Origin: Virgibacillus doumboii
GTDB taxonomy: Bacteria; Bacillota; Bacilli; Bacillales; Amphibacillaceae
Length of the DNA stretch: 64,000 nucleotides
Reading direction: 5' to 3'
Assembly (NCBI RefSeq): GCF_902806455.1
Contig: NZ_CADCWQ010000001.1
Span: 1,364,001 to 1,428,000 of the forward strand
Below are positions 49,161 to 58,920 of the stretch, piece by piece. Positions within the stretch are counted from its first letter, which is position 1. The number at the start of each line of letters is the position of its first letter. The position numbers were made by a program, and so were the translations under genes. A model generated the notes under the pieces. The model made no database searches. It saw only the letters and a program-made list of their open reading frames with translations, and had not been told where the DNA came from.

Positions 49161-50002
49161 ATATATGCAACGTATTCAGCTAAAATATTTTTATCACTTA
49201 CAGCACTCAATGTTCTGGATCCAACAACATCTTCTATTTCATTAAAAAGCATCCCGCCATTGTTATCAATCAGAAAGTCAACCCCGACCATACCAAAATC
49301 AAATTCCTGAATTATTCTATTTATCAATTTTTTTTCGCAATGATTTAGGGAGTACCATGTTGCCGAACCACCCAATTTATAATTTGAACGGAAATCAGAC
49401 TTGCTTTCCCTGAGTACAGCACCGATTATCTTATTTCCTACTACAAAAACTCTGACATCCTTTCCAAGCTGCACATTTTTCGTTGACTGAATAATTAATT
49501 CCTGTGCGGAAACATCAGCAAAATATTTTTTCCATTCCTGCTGATTGTTGATTAAATATACTTGGTTGCCACCCCTGCCGTCATTTTCTTTAACAACGAA
49601 CGGAAAATCCATTGGAGGAGTCAACAACAGATTTTTTCTTTTAACAAAAATCGTATCAACCATGGGGATGGAAAGCTTATTTATGTGAAAATGTGTTAAT
49701 GCTTTATTATTGCAAAAGCTTGAGATGGAAGACGAGTTGTAAACAGAGATTCCCATTGATTCCAGCAATTTGTTCAGCAATGGTTCAATTGTTCTGATAA
49801 CAGCAAAATCCGGAAGCTGAACAATCAAATTTTTATGGAATATTGTTTGTTTGTTTTGTATAATCCCCACTGTCAGTTCTTCCCGTAAAACCAGTTCAAG
49901 TGAAATGCCCTGTAATCGTGCCTCATCGATAAACCAGTCGATATAGGATTTGTTCGTTTCTGCATCTTCCCGGCTATAAATTAACCAGCCTCTTTGATTC
50001 AT
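49139..50002 (-). CDS. RimK-like ATP-grasp protein, second of a tandem pair
   Basis: A 287-aa ATP-grasp ligase-like protein. The central ATP-binding region has FPFVVKENDGRGGNQVYLIN, the lid and metal region LGKDVRVFVVGNKIIGAVLRESKSDFRSNYKLGG, and the C-terminal VGVDFLIDNNGGMLFNEIEDVVGSRTL with the Mg-binding E/N residues. It is a paralogue of the gene upstream: both start M-x-x-x-GW-IY. GTGAGG precedes the ATG and overlaps the stop region of its partner (7 nt apart), so translation is coupled. RimK relatives join amino acids to peptides, cofactors or proteins; the substrate here is unknown. Confidence 0.85.
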   Translation of the reverse strand: MNQRGWLIYSREDAETNKSYIDWFIDEARLQGISLELVLREELTVGIIQNKQTIFHKNLIVQLPDFAVIRTIEPLLNKLLESMGISVYNSSSISSFCNNKALTHFHINKLSIPMVDTIFVKRKNLLLTPPMDFPFVVKENDGRGGNQVYLINNQQEWKKYFADVSAQELIIQSTKNVQLGKDVRVFVVGNKIIGAVLRESKSDFRSNYKLGGSATWYSLNHCEKKLINRIIQEFDFGMVGVDFLIDNNGGMLFNEIEDVVGSRTLSAVSDKNILAEYVAYIKRSGNM

Positions 50003-50009
50003 ATGGACC

Positions 50010-50906
50010 TCACTTTCCTATCTTTTTCAATATGTAATCAATCATATAATCAGCCACATTGATGCCTGTACAATCAAACATATTTCGTATGTGAGCATTT
50101 GAATTCACTTCACAGATAATTGGCGTGTTGTTTGGACCAAATAGTAAATCTACGCCAGCAAAATCCGTACCAATTGCTTTTGCTGCAGCAACAGCAATAT
50201 TCTTTTCTTCGATGGAAGGCTGATATTTCTTCATCGTTCCGCCGGCAGTAACATTTGCCCGGAAGTCATTTGAGGCATGGCGTGTCATCGCTGCCACTAC
50301 ATGGTTACCAACAACATGCAGACGCATATCCGTTCCGTGGCTTGAATGAACATACTCCTGCAGCATAAATGGTTTTCCGTGAAGTTCACGGACTTTTGCA
50401 AACATCTCTTCAATCGTATGTACAAGATAAACCTGTTCACCAAATGAACCAAATGCTTCTTTAATAATCATCGGGAAACCAAGGTCCTCTGTCGCATTTT
50501 GAAAGTCTTTCGGATTGAATTGTGATGTTTTTGCAAAAATTTTTGGTGCAATAATTGTTTTAGGAACGGGCAGTTTTTCTGCCGCCAGCATTTGATAAGT
50601 CGCAATTTTATCATCACTTTTCTCAATTGATTCAGCATTGTTAAATACTGGAATCCCCATTAGTTCAAGCTGTTTTGCAAGATAGATATCCTTATCGGTA
50701 AATACAACAAAATCAGGCTTCTTTGTCTGCTGCGAATTAAGTAGTTCAAGTTCCCCGGTTGACAGCAAGGGAAGAAGTTCATTATTTTTATAGATTGATG
50801 TTGAGATATTTCGCTTATGTGCAGCTTCCTGGATCCATTCCGCAAAATCAAGAAATTTATTTCCTGGTAAATACCCGTTATATATTATCCATCCATGTAG
50901 GTCCAA
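50010..50906 (-). CDS. RimK-like ATP-grasp protein, first of a tandem pair
   Basis: A 298-aa ATP-grasp protein: LGFPMIIKEAFGSFGEQVYLVHTIEEM, PFMLQEYVHSSHGTDMRLHVVGNHVVAAMTRHASNDFRANVTAGG and GVDLLFGPNNTPIICEVNSNAHIRNMFDCTGIN. These retain the ATP- and Mg-binding residues of RimK/LysX-type ligases. TTG 50906 is preferred: AAAGGAAG is 7 nt upstream, and the N-terminus MDLHGWIIYNG then lines up with its paralogue. It is divergent from folC with an 84-nt gap. Product unknown. Confidence 0.85.
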   Translation of the reverse strand: MDLHGWIIYNGYLPGNKFLDFAEWIQEAAHKRNISTSIYKNNELLPLLSTGELELLNSQQTKKPDFVVFTDKDIYLAKQLELMGIPVFNNAESIEKSDDKIATYQMLAAEKLPVPKTIIAPKIFAKTSQFNPKDFQNATEDLGFPMIIKEAFGSFGEQVYLVHTIEEMFAKVRELHGKPFMLQEYVHSSHGTDMRLHVVGNHVVAAMTRHASNDFRANVTAGGTMKKYQPSIEEKNIAVAAAKAIGTDFAGVDLLFGPNNTPIICEVNSNAHIRNMFDCTGINVADYMIDYILKKIGK

Positions 50907-50990
50907 TTTACGACTTCCTTTCATTCCAATTACTGATTGTTATTGATATACTAATTTAGATGCTAAATTAAAAGAAAAGCGGTGTAGCGA

Positions 50991-52280
50991 ATGTTCGAAA
51001 ACTTTCAGCAGGTAGAATCATTTTTCCAAAGCAGGACAAAGCATGGGATGAAACCCGGCTTGGATCGCATTCATAAACTGCTTGAGATGCTTGATAACCC
51101 GCAGAAAAAGGTCAAAGCTATTCATGTTGCCGGGACAAACGGAAAAGGATCTACCATTCAATATATAAAAAATGCATTATTATTTAATAATTACCGTGCC
51201 GGTGTCTTCACATCCCCCAGTCTGGATGGTCTAAATGGATATATTTTTATCGATAATAACACGATAACGGAAACCGATATTCTAAGATATATGAATGAAA
51301 TCTCTCCCTGCATTCAACTATTGGATGATGAAAACAATCATCCTACTGAATTTGAAATAATTACTGCGATTGCATTTATGTATTTTGCAGAAAATGTTGA
51401 TATTGCATTGATTGAAGCAGGAATGGGAGGTAAACAAGACACGACGAACTGTTTCCTTCCTATATTATCTATTATAACAAATGTCGAGCGGGATCATATT
51501 GCTTTTTTAGGTGATACGTTTGAATCGATTGCACATCACAAAGCAGGGATAATCAAAGCAAACAGACCGGCTATTATAGGGGAGATGAGTGAAACTGCCA
51601 GGGCAGTTATCTCACATGAAGCTTCTATGAAAAATGCCCCATTATACGAACTAAATAAAACCTTTAATTACTCAGTAGTAAGTGATAAACACCAAACCTT
51701 TGTATGTACCGCATCAGGTACCGGGAAGAATTTAAAAATATCCATTCAGGCAAATGGCAGCCATCAAATAAAGAATGCCTCTATAGCAATGATGGCACTT
51801 GAATTATTGCAGGGTAATGGTTTTATTTTAAGCCTGGAAAAAATTCAGCAAGGTTTATTTCATACGCAAATTCCCGGTAGATTCGAAGTTATTCACAAAA
51901 ATCCCGATATTATTTTAGATGGTGCACACAATCCAGCTGGTATAAAGGCCTTTGTAGAAACTGTTGAGACAAATTATAAAGACATGGAAAAACATCTTAT
52001 TTTTGCTGCATTTAAAGACAAGGACCTGAAGCGAATGCTTAATCAATTAGACAATACTTTTTCTTCTATTACTTTAACGACATTCGATCATCCCCGGGCA
52101 GCCAGCAGTGAAGAACTGCATAAATTAACAAATCATCAGAATACAAACGTAATTGATGATTGGGAACATGCTGTCAAGGTAATCTCTTGTCAAAATAAAG
52201 ATGTGTGCTATTTTATAACCGGATCACTGAATTTTATTGCAAAAGTTAGAAAATACTTTGAAACAAGCTATAAAGTATAG
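50991..52280 (+). CDS. folC: Folylpolyglutamate synthase
   Basis: Adds gamma-linked glutamates to folates (and possibly dihydropteroate). It is 429 aa of the Mur ligase superfamily. The P-loop is HVAGTNGKGSTIQYI. The FolC signature region is GMGGKQDTTNCF, followed by NVERDHIAFLGDTFESIAHHKAGIIK. C-terminal LDGAHNPAGIKAF is normal. In B. subtilis folC also follows valS; here the two ATP-grasp genes are inserted between them. The ribosome-binding site (GCGGTG) is weak. Confidence 0.94.
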   Translation: MFENFQQVESFFQSRTKHGMKPGLDRIHKLLEMLDNPQKKVKAIHVAGTNGKGSTIQYIKNALLFNNYRAGVFTSPSLDGLNGYIFIDNNTITETDILRYMNEISPCIQLLDDENNHPTEFEIITAIAFMYFAENVDIALIEAGMGGKQDTTNCFLPILSIITNVERDHIAFLGDTFESIAHHKAGIIKANRPAIIGEMSETARAVISHEASMKNAPLYELNKTFNYSVVSDKHQTFVCTASGTGKNLKISIQANGSHQIKNASIAMMALELLQGNGFILSLEKIQQGLFHTQIPGRFEVIHKNPDIILDGAHNPAGIKAFVETVETNYKDMEKHLIFAAFKDKDLKRMLNQLDNTFSSITLTTFDHPRAASSEELHKLTNHQNTNVIDDWEHAVKVISCQNKDVCYFITGSLNFIAKVRKYFETSYKV

Positions 52281-52381
52281 TAAGATAAAATTATCTGAAA
52301 TTTTTAATTCCATAGGTCTTTAGTCATACTTTAAACTGTTTCCTTATTGGAAAGTTTTTCTGATAGGAGGTGTATTAACAA

Positions 52382-54109
52382 ATGGTATCTAAGCGGAAAA
52401 AGGTGGCGATTTGGGTATTATGGGCTATCGGATGGCCTTTGGTGTTATGGTTTTCTTATGAGTATTATTATTTAAATGTGAATCAGCAGCTAATAGATAT
52501 ATTTTTATTTGCGTTGCTTATGGGTATTGTGGCCTGGTTTCCAATTACGATTAAAGATAATCCGATTTTCTTTGTAAATGGAATTAGTATCGCGGTCTTT
52601 CTTGCATTTGGACTTTTTGTGGAAATATTGTTAACACTAATTGCTATTACTATTGTATTTTTTAAATTACGCGTGGGCAAAAAAGATAGTTTTCGCTATC
52701 CCTTGAATATGTTATTGTTTTCAGTTGTATCTTTGACTGCAGCTGGTGTTTTCAGGTTACTTGATGGCAGTCATGAATCAATACGTGTCCAAAGTGAAGA
52801 ACAAATTCTGGCAATCTTCGGATATGCAATAACTATTTTTATAGTAAATACGTTGTTCAATAAATTGCTGGGTAAATTCCTGTATAATCGAGATGTTAAA
52901 ATATTTGACGAAGGGCTGAGGTGGGAACTCACTTCATCGTTGTTAATCATACCCGTTGGATTTGTTCTATTTATTCTGTATACCGAGATCGGACGTGCAG
53001 GAATTTTCTATTTAGGTATTCCATTTGTGTTTATATCGATTATTTTAATGCTTTTATATTCTTATCAGGAAATTAATCGTTTTCTGGAAAAAACAGGTGA
53101 GATTGGTCATCAATTGACTAAACGGATGGTACTGAATGAAGTATATGATGTTTTCATCCATGAAATCAGTGATTTGATGCCAATTGACTATGCCTATATC
53201 TATATTGTTGATGGAGATAAACTGCAGTTGGAAAGATTTCATGATGTAATGCAAAAGTCTGATCCATTATTTGACTCACTTGAACGAAATGAGGCCTTCA
53301 GTGGAAAGGTTTGGGCAGATGGCGAACCGCTTTTATACAAACAGGCTTCGGAATGGTCAACGGTAAGAAGCAGAAAAATACATCATAATATCGAGAGTGT
53401 GCTGTCTCACCCAGTGGAGTATGGTAATAATACTATTGGTGTTGTAACGGTTGAGTCAAATAAGAAAAGAGCTTTTGAAAAACTGCATTTTCAAATCCTG
53501 GATATTTTAACAAATTATTTAGGTGTAGCAGTTGAAAATGCGAAGAATTATGAATTAACCAAGTCTCAAAGTGAGAAGGATGGGTTAACCCAATTATATA
53601 ATTATAAATATATGGAAAATCTGTTGGAGAACCATTATACATCATTAATTCAAAACGGCAGTATGAACGACTTCTCCGTTCTGCTATTAGACCTGGATTA
53701 TTTTAAAAGTGTTAATGATACATATGGGCATGAGGCCGGAAATGAGGTGCTTTGTCAGGTATCTGAACGCATTAAAATGCTGGTTGGTAATCAGGGAGTA
53801 GTTGCAAGGTATGGAGGAGAAGAGTTTATCGTATTTCTTCCGTTTTCCGGTCAATTTGAATCAACTCAAATTGCTGAACAGATAAGGACTTTAATCTCAG
53901 GGCAACCATTTATTGTTGATAAGCATATGTTTGACCATAATGATGAGGTAAGTATCTCTGTAACTGTCAGTATAGGTGTTTCCGTGTACCCGATTCATTG
54001 TGAAACACCTGATGAACTAATTCGTCACGCAGACCGGGCAATGTATATTGGAGCAAAAAGAAAAGGCAGAAACAGAGTTGCAGTTTACGAAGAGTTGAAA
54101 ACAAACTGA
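52382..54109 (+). CDS. Membrane diguanylate cyclase with GAF sensor domain
   Basis: A 575-aa signalling protein. Residues 1-230 hold about seven transmembrane helices. Residues about 250-395 fit a GAF domain (VYDVFIHEISDLMPIDYAYIYIVDGDKLQLERFHD...IGVVTVESNKKRAF). Residues about 400-570 are a GGDEF domain: DGLTQLYNYKYMENLL, LLLDLDYFKSVNDTYGHEAGN and VARYGGEEFIVFLP, where the active GGEEF is intact, so it should make cyclic di-GMP. The inhibitory RxxD site five residues before GGEEF is absent. GGAGGTG precedes the ATG. Confidence 0.92.
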   Translation: MVSKRKKVAIWVLWAIGWPLVLWFSYEYYYLNVNQQLIDIFLFALLMGIVAWFPITIKDNPIFFVNGISIAVFLAFGLFVEILLTLIAITIVFFKLRVGKKDSFRYPLNMLLFSVVSLTAAGVFRLLDGSHESIRVQSEEQILAIFGYAITIFIVNTLFNKLLGKFLYNRDVKIFDEGLRWELTSSLLIIPVGFVLFILYTEIGRAGIFYLGIPFVFISIILMLLYSYQEINRFLEKTGEIGHQLTKRMVLNEVYDVFIHEISDLMPIDYAYIYIVDGDKLQLERFHDVMQKSDPLFDSLERNEAFSGKVWADGEPLLYKQASEWSTVRSRKIHHNIESVLSHPVEYGNNTIGVVTVESNKKRAFEKLHFQILDILTNYLGVAVENAKNYELTKSQSEKDGLTQLYNYKYMENLLENHYTSLIQNGSMNDFSVLLLDLDYFKSVNDTYGHEAGNEVLCQVSERIKMLVGNQGVVARYGGEEFIVFLPFSGQFESTQIAEQIRTLISGQPFIVDKHMFDHNDEVSISVTVSIGVSVYPIHCETPDELIRHADRAMYIGAKRKGRNRVAVYEELKTN

Positions 54110-54116
54110 CGGAACG

Positions 54117-54197
54117 GGGCTGTGACAAAACGAAAACGTTTAACACAAAAGAAGAATAATGCACGAATTAAGCGGAGGGAATATACGCAGACTCCCA
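54117..54197. repeat. Fragment of a composite repeat arm
   Basis: GGGCTGTGACAAAACGAAAA, ATGCACGAATTAAGC and AATATACGCAGACTCC match in order the arm at about 60827-60912 in copy 6 (GGGACATAACGAAAACGTG, ACGCACGAAACCAGC, AATATACGTAGACTCC). It breaks off where the palindromic core would begin. Confidence 0.6.
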
Positions 54198-54336
54198 CAC
54201 TTTTGTACCAACCTCGTTATTTGTTTGATATTACAATTTTATGTTGAAAGGTTTTCTGTGAGAGTGACAATAATCGTCTTACTTTTTGCTAGTCATATGC
54301 TAGAGTAAAACAAACTGGCATATGGAGGGGAAACGG

Positions 54337-55278
54337 TTGGCAAAAGATAAGAAGATTACTGTGTGGATGAATGGCAAAAAAACAAAGATAACTCGAAAAG
54401 ACGACTTTGATGAATCATATCCTATTAAAGAGTTCAGTAAAAAAGATGCAGCTGCCACATTAGAGGATTCAAATAGTAATGAAGTTCCTGCGTTTGTCAG
54501 AAGTTACAGCCATGACGACGAGAATGAGAGATTTTTTGGTCGAAAAGGCAGGTTCAGCATATTTAAACCAATAATTTTCGCTTCGGTTTCTGCAATTATA
54601 ATTGGATCCATTTTAGGTCTTTTCATGTTAAGTATGTTTGTTGATATTGATAATAGCCTAAGCCAACAGGATAATAATTTACCGGCGATGATAGACGAGG
54701 AGGATAATAAAAAGGAAGAAGATGAAAATAAAGAATCCGATAGTACGGCTGTTTCTGCAGTTACAATGGATGCAACAAATGCGTTTGTATTACAGGCAGG
54801 AAAGTTTGGGAATGAAGCGAATGCCAAAGAAATGGCAAACACTTTTAATCAATCTGGTTTCTCAGTAATGGTCTGGACTAAAGATAATTATAGTTATGTG
54901 TTTGCCGGAATTGCTAATTCCAAACAACTGGCAAGTCAGCTTACCACTGAATTCAGTGAACAACAATTGGAAGTATATGTGAAAGAATGGACTACAGAGT
55001 CTTTTGAGCTTCAATTGAATGATGATGAGAAAAAATGGCTTCAATCCTACAAGAAGCAATGGAATGAATCGCTGGTGGCTGTGAGTAAAGAGGAATCCAT
55101 TTCAAAAGAAGACTGGAAAAATGTAATAGATTCAACTCCCGAAAAATCAGATCGTTTGTCCGGTTTTACTGATTTTCTGAAAAAAGAACTCAATAATATT
55201 GGACAAGCAGGTAAATGGCAGGAGCAACGCATATTGTTGAATTTGTGGTATCAATTACATGAAAAGGCAGCGAAGTAA
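54337..55278 (+). CDS. spoIIB: Stage II sporulation protein B (SPOR-domain protein)
   Basis: A 313-aa protein that in B. subtilis localises to the sporulation septum and helps engulfment. One transmembrane helix (IIFASVSAIIIGSILGLFMLSMF, about residues 80-102) is followed by an acidic linker and a SPOR domain (FVLQAGKFGNEANAKEMANTFNQSGFSVMVW...). The N-terminus VWMNGKKTKITRKD is typical of Bacillaceae SpoIIB. The start is TTG 54337 with GGAGGGG 6 nt upstream; the ATG at 54322 overlaps that site. The position between folC and radC agrees with B. subtilis. Confidence 0.88.
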   Translation: MAKDKKITVWMNGKKTKITRKDDFDESYPIKEFSKKDAAATLEDSNSNEVPAFVRSYSHDDENERFFGRKGRFSIFKPIIFASVSAIIIGSILGLFMLSMFVDIDNSLSQQDNNLPAMIDEEDNKKEEDENKESDSTAVSAVTMDATNAFVLQAGKFGNEANAKEMANTFNQSGFSVMVWTKDNYSYVFAGIANSKQLASQLTTEFSEQQLEVYVKEWTTESFELQLNDDEKKWLQSYKKQWNESLVAVSKEESISKEDWKNVIDSTPEKSDRLSGFTDFLKKELNNIGQAGKWQEQRILLNLWYQLHEKAAK

Positions 55279-55476
55279 CTATACACTGTTTAATGAAAAT
55301 GGACAAATCATTGCTTTTGTATTTTGAATGGCAAAATATATTCGAAAATAGCATTTTACTCCGGTAAACTTTTAAAAAACAGACGATGAACCAACCGCCA
55401 AAACAGATCTTTGTTAAGTTGTTCAAATAAAGCTGAACCGCTAATATGAATGTAACTTAACAAGGGAGGACTGTTA

Positions 55477-56166
55477 ATGACAACATCGACTATTATGATT
55501 AAAGACGTACCTAAAGAAGATCGGCCGCGTGAACGCTTAATTAAGTTAGGTTCATCAAATTTATCCAACCAGGAGCTTCTTGCAATACTTTTGGGAAGCG
55601 GTACAAAGGACGAATCGGTAATGACATTATCCAATCGCGTTTTGATGCATTTTGAAGGACTGAATTTACTGAAGGATGCTACGATTGAAGAACTGACTGC
55701 CATCAAGGGGATTGGAACTGCAAAAGGTGTATTACTTCTTTCCGCTTTGGAATTAGGCCGGAGATTGAGTCAATACAAACCAAATGAGAAATACGTTATC
55801 AGGTCCCCCGAAGATGGAGCAGATTATGTAATGGAGGAAATGCGAGGCCTGAACCAGGAGCATTTCGTTGTATTATTCTTAAATACAAAAAACCAAATCA
55901 TCCACCGTCAAACTATTTTCATCGGCAGTTTAAATGCTTCCATTGTACACCCGCGTGAAGTGTTCAGGGAGGCGGTAAAGCGATCTGCTGCCTCAATCAT
56001 CTGTGCACACAACCACCCCTCCGGAGACCCGAGCCCATCCCAGGAAGATATCCATGTGACAAGAAGGTTAGTTGAATCAGGTAAAATGATTGGAATTGAA
56101 TTATTGGACCATTTAGTCATCGGTGATCGTAAATTTGTTTCATTAAAAGAAAAAGGATACCTATAA
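55477..56166 (+). CDS. radC: RadC/YsxA JAB-domain protein
   Basis: A 229-aa RadC family protein. Helix-hairpin-helix region: LSNQELLAILLGSGTKDESV and IEELTAIKGIGTAKGVLLLSALEL. The C-terminal JAB/MPN metal motif is intact (SAASIICAHNHPSGDPSPSQEDIHV). A DNA-repair role is historical and doubtful; the function is unsettled. AAGGGAGG precedes the ATG. It sits before mreB as in B. subtilis; the maf gene usually next to it there is missing. Confidence 0.93.
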   Translation: MTTSTIMIKDVPKEDRPRERLIKLGSSNLSNQELLAILLGSGTKDESVMTLSNRVLMHFEGLNLLKDATIEELTAIKGIGTAKGVLLLSALELGRRLSQYKPNEKYVIRSPEDGADYVMEEMRGLNQEHFVVLFLNTKNQIIHRQTIFIGSLNASIVHPREVFREAVKRSAASIICAHNHPSGDPSPSQEDIHVTRRLVESGKMIGIELLDHLVIGDRKFVSLKEKGYL

Positions 56167-56220
56167 ACACTATCTATTTTTTTATTTTTTTCGTATAATT
56201 ATATAGAGAACTAACATGAC

Positions 56221-56257
56221 AGCGCCAGTTTTCGTTTTTTTTATTGAAAATGGCGCT
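56221..56257. terminator. Hairpin between radC and mreB
   Basis: AGCGCCAGTTTTC pairs with GAAAATGGCGCT with one bulge; the loop is T-rich. The tail is weakly T-rich, so it is a moderate terminator candidate. Confidence 0.6.
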
Positions 56258-56332
56258 TATTGTTATTAGGAATTTACATGTTGTTATTTACTATAGTGGG
56301 AAAAAAGTTTAAAATTATGCGTTAGAGTTAAA

Positions 56333-56361
56333 TTGCAACACATAAGATAAATAGGTATAGT
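56333..56361 (+). promoter_or_regulatory. Promoter of mreBCD-minCD
   Basis: TTGCAA (56333-56338), 17 nt, TATAGT (56356-56361), 48 nt before the mreB TTG start. Confidence 0.72.
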
Positions 56362-56408
56362 AAAGCTACATACAACCAATGAATTGCTATTTGGAAAGGA
56401 AGATTTTT

Positions 56409-57449
56409 TTGGCTGGATTCAGTTTTTCACAGGATTTGGGGATAGATTTAGGTACTGCAAATACACTTGTGTTCGTTAAAGGAAAAGGTGTCGTTGTCCG
56501 CGAACCTACTGTTGTTGCTAAAAATATTGAAACAGGGGATATTGAAGCAGTTGGGAGTTCAGCACGTAACATGATTGGGCGAACTCCCGGAAATATTTCT
56601 GTAGTAAGACCAATGAAAGATGGTGTTATTGCAGATTACGATACGACCGCAGTAATGATGAAGTATTATATTAAAAAAGCAATGAGAAATCGTTCCATGT
56701 TTGCTAAGAAACCCAATGTAATGATTTGTGTACCATCAGGAATCACGATGGTTGAGGAACGTGCCGTTATAGATGCTACGAAGCAAGCAGGAGCGAAAGA
56801 TGCTTTTCCTATTGCCGAACCATTTGCAGCAGCGATTGGGGCCGGCCTCCCTGTATGGGAACCAACTGGAAGTATGATAGTCGATATAGGTGGAGGAACT
56901 ACGGAAGTTGCTGTAATATCGCTTGGTGGAATAGTCACAAGCCAATCGATTCGTACAGCCGGTGATGATATGGATGAGGCAATTACCAGCTATATCCGTA
57001 AACATTATAATTTAATGATCGGTGAGCGGTCTGCGGAATCGATCAAAATGGATATTGCTACCGCCGGGGAAGCAGCAGATGATGTGGAGATGGATATTAG
57101 AGGTCGTGATTTACTTACAGGTTTACCAAAAACGATTACGATTACCGCAAAGGAAATTGCAGTTTCACTGAAGGATACAGTTGAATCCATTATTGATGCA
57201 GTTAAAAATACGTTGGAGAAAACCCCTCCGGAATTGGCTGCAGACATAATGGACCGTGGTATTGTTTTGTCTGGAGGCGGATCTCTTTTACGAAATTTAG
57301 ATCAAGTAATTAGTGATGAGACGAAAATGCCTGTATTTGTTGCAGAAGACCCATTGGATAGTGTAGCAATCGGGACAGGTAAATCATTGGAATACATTCA
57401 GCACTTCCGATCCCATCCGAATGTATCATCTCGTCCTACCATTGAGTAA
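56409..57449 (+). CDS. mreB: Rod shape-determining protein MreB
   Basis: Bacterial actin that directs elongation of the cell wall; 346 aa. Phosphate-1 motif [13 protein letters not shown], connect-1 [15 protein letters not shown], phosphate-2 [17 protein letters not shown] and adenosine motif [17 protein letters not shown] are all intact. The start is TTG 56409, giving (M)[10 protein letters not shown], close to the B. subtilis N-terminus, with GGAAAGGA upstream; an ATG at 56379 has no site. It heads mreBCD-minCD. Confidence 0.96.
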   Translation: MAGFSFSQDLGIDLGTANTLVFVKGKGVVVREPTVVAKNIETGDIEAVGSSARNMIGRTPGNISVVRPMKDGVIADYDTTAVMMKYYIKKAMRNRSMFAKKPNVMICVPSGITMVEERAVIDATKQAGAKDAFPIAEPFAAAIGAGLPVWEPTGSMIVDIGGGTTEVAVISLGGIVTSQSIRTAGDDMDEAITSYIRKHYNLMIGERSAESIKMDIATAGEAADDVEMDIRGRDLLTGLPKTITITAKEIAVSLKDTVESIIDAVKNTLEKTPPELAADIMDRGIVLSGGGSLLRNLDQVISDETKMPVFVAEDPLDSVAIGTGKSLEYIQHFRSHPNVSSRPTIE

Positions 57450-57461
57450 GTAGGTGTTTTC

Positions 57462-58343
57462 ATGCTACTGTTCCGCAAAAAAAGATTATTCATCCTGTTA
57501 ATTGGAATTATCATTCTGGTTGCATTGATCGGGTATTCGCTGCGAGATCGGGAAAACCTGACGATGCCTGAACAATTTATAAAAGATACAGTCGGATGGG
57601 TTCAGAATGTAATACACACTCCAGTTAATTACGTGTCAAATATCTTTACAAATATTAATGATATCCGGAATACGTATTCTGAGAATCAAGTGTTACGAGA
57701 GAAATTGGCACAATATAAAGGTCAAATATATGAATTACAGGAAATGAAAGAAGAAAATGAGGAACTGCGTAAAATGCTAGAGAAAACTGAATCGATCCGG
57801 GATTATAATCCGATTCAGGCAACGGTTATGTCCAGATCACCTGAGCGCTGGATTGAGCAGGTGACCATAAACAAAGGACTGCAGGACGGTGTTAAAGAAA
57901 ATATGGCAGTTATTACAGCCGAAGGGATGGTTGGTAAGGTCCAAATCGCCTCCCAGTTTACATCTACTGTTCAGCTTCTTTCCGGATTCGATCAATTTAA
58001 TCGGATATCAGCATCCATTTCCAGGGAAGAAGGGAATGATATCTTTGGATTGATTCAGGAATTTGATGATGAAACTGGTCATTTACTATTTAAAATAATT
58101 GAAGAGTCTGATCAGGATCTTAAAAAGGGTGAATTAGTCTTTTCTTCCGGTAAAGGCGGGGTTTATCCTGCTGGGTTATTAATTGGAACTGTAAAAGAGG
58201 TTAAACCCGATCAATACGGGCTGACCCGAACCGCATTTGTCGAACCGGCAGCAGACCTATACGAAATAAATAATGTTATAGTTGTTGATCGTTCAGTTAC
58301 GGAAAGTGGAGCCAAAAATGAGTCCGGGGAGGAAGAACAATGA
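57462..58343 (+). CDS. mreC: Rod shape-determining protein MreC
   Basis: A 293-aa bitopic protein linking MreB to wall synthases. The N-terminal transmembrane helix is LFILLIGIIILVALIGYSL. A coiled coil lies at about residues 70-110 (NQVLREKLAQYKGQIYELQEMKEENEELRKMLEKTE). The beta-rich periplasmic-side domain follows (VMSRSPERWIEQVTINKG). It is 12 nt after mreB and overlaps mreD by 4 nt. Confidence 0.95.
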   Translation: MLLFRKKRLFILLIGIIILVALIGYSLRDRENLTMPEQFIKDTVGWVQNVIHTPVNYVSNIFTNINDIRNTYSENQVLREKLAQYKGQIYELQEMKEENEELRKMLEKTESIRDYNPIQATVMSRSPERWIEQVTINKGLQDGVKENMAVITAEGMVGKVQIASQFTSTVQLLSGFDQFNRISASISREEGNDIFGLIQEFDDETGHLLFKIIEESDQDLKKGELVFSSGKGGVYPAGLLIGTVKEVKPDQYGLTRTAFVEPAADLYEINNVIVVDRSVTESGAKNESGEEEQ

Positions 58344-58879
58344 ATCGGCTGTATATACCATTGATTCTATTTTTCTTTCTCGTGCTGGAAGGTGTTGCAC
58401 TTGAATTGCTTCCGGCTTCCCTGGTAACGAATGAATTGATCATCGTCCCTCATTGGGTCTTTATATTTTTGTTATTTCTGGCAATTTTTTATGACAGAGA
58501 GAACACATACCTTTCCGTTTTGTACGGTATAGTGTTTGGGTTGCTGATTGACATAGTTTATACGGGTGTTTTAGGTGTTTATATGTTTTCTTATGCCGTG
58601 ATAATATATATCATACATGGTCTTACAAAAATGCTGCATGCGAATTTCTTTGCAGTCATATTACTTGGAGTTGCCGGTTTGGTACTAACCGAACTTTCCA
58701 TCAATACTATTTTTTCAGTAGTTGGGATAACCGAGATGGTTTGGAAAGATTATTTGCTGTACCGAATGATCCCTACATTGATTGCCAATTTATTGTTTCT
58801 ACTCGTATTGTATCCGCTTATGACAAGACGGATTGCAAGCTGGGGAGATGAACGATTTTCCAAAAACACCACTTTTTAA
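58340..58879 (+). CDS. mreD: Rod shape-determining protein MreD
   Basis: A 179-aa integral membrane protein with about five helices (IPLILFFFLVLEGVALELL, ENTYLSVLYGIVFGLLIDIVYTGVLGVYMFSYAVIIYIIHGL). It overlaps mreC by the ATGA junction, so its translation depends on mreC. It works with MreBC in lateral wall growth. Confidence 0.94.
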   Translation: MNRLYIPLILFFFLVLEGVALELLPASLVTNELIIVPHWVFIFLLFLAIFYDRENTYLSVLYGIVFGLLIDIVYTGVLGVYMFSYAVIIYIIHGLTKMLHANFFAVILLGVAGLVLTELSINTIFSVVGITEMVWKDYLLYRMIPTLIANLLFLLVLYPLMTRRIASWGDERFSKNTTF

Positions 58880-58920
58880 TATTGCTTGATGTCAGGGTGA
58901 ATTATTGAGGTGAACTTATC

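Noticed and set aside
49139..50906. Graspetide (ATP-grasp RiPP) cluster
   Set aside because: Two ATP-grasp genes in tandem recall such clusters, but no precursor-like small gene, transporter or acetyltransferase is adjacent; the flanks are folC and valS with a repeat relic.
55279..55476. maf gene or LexA box between spoIIB and radC
   Set aside because: The 198-nt gap has no frame of useful length and no CGAACN4GTTCG site.
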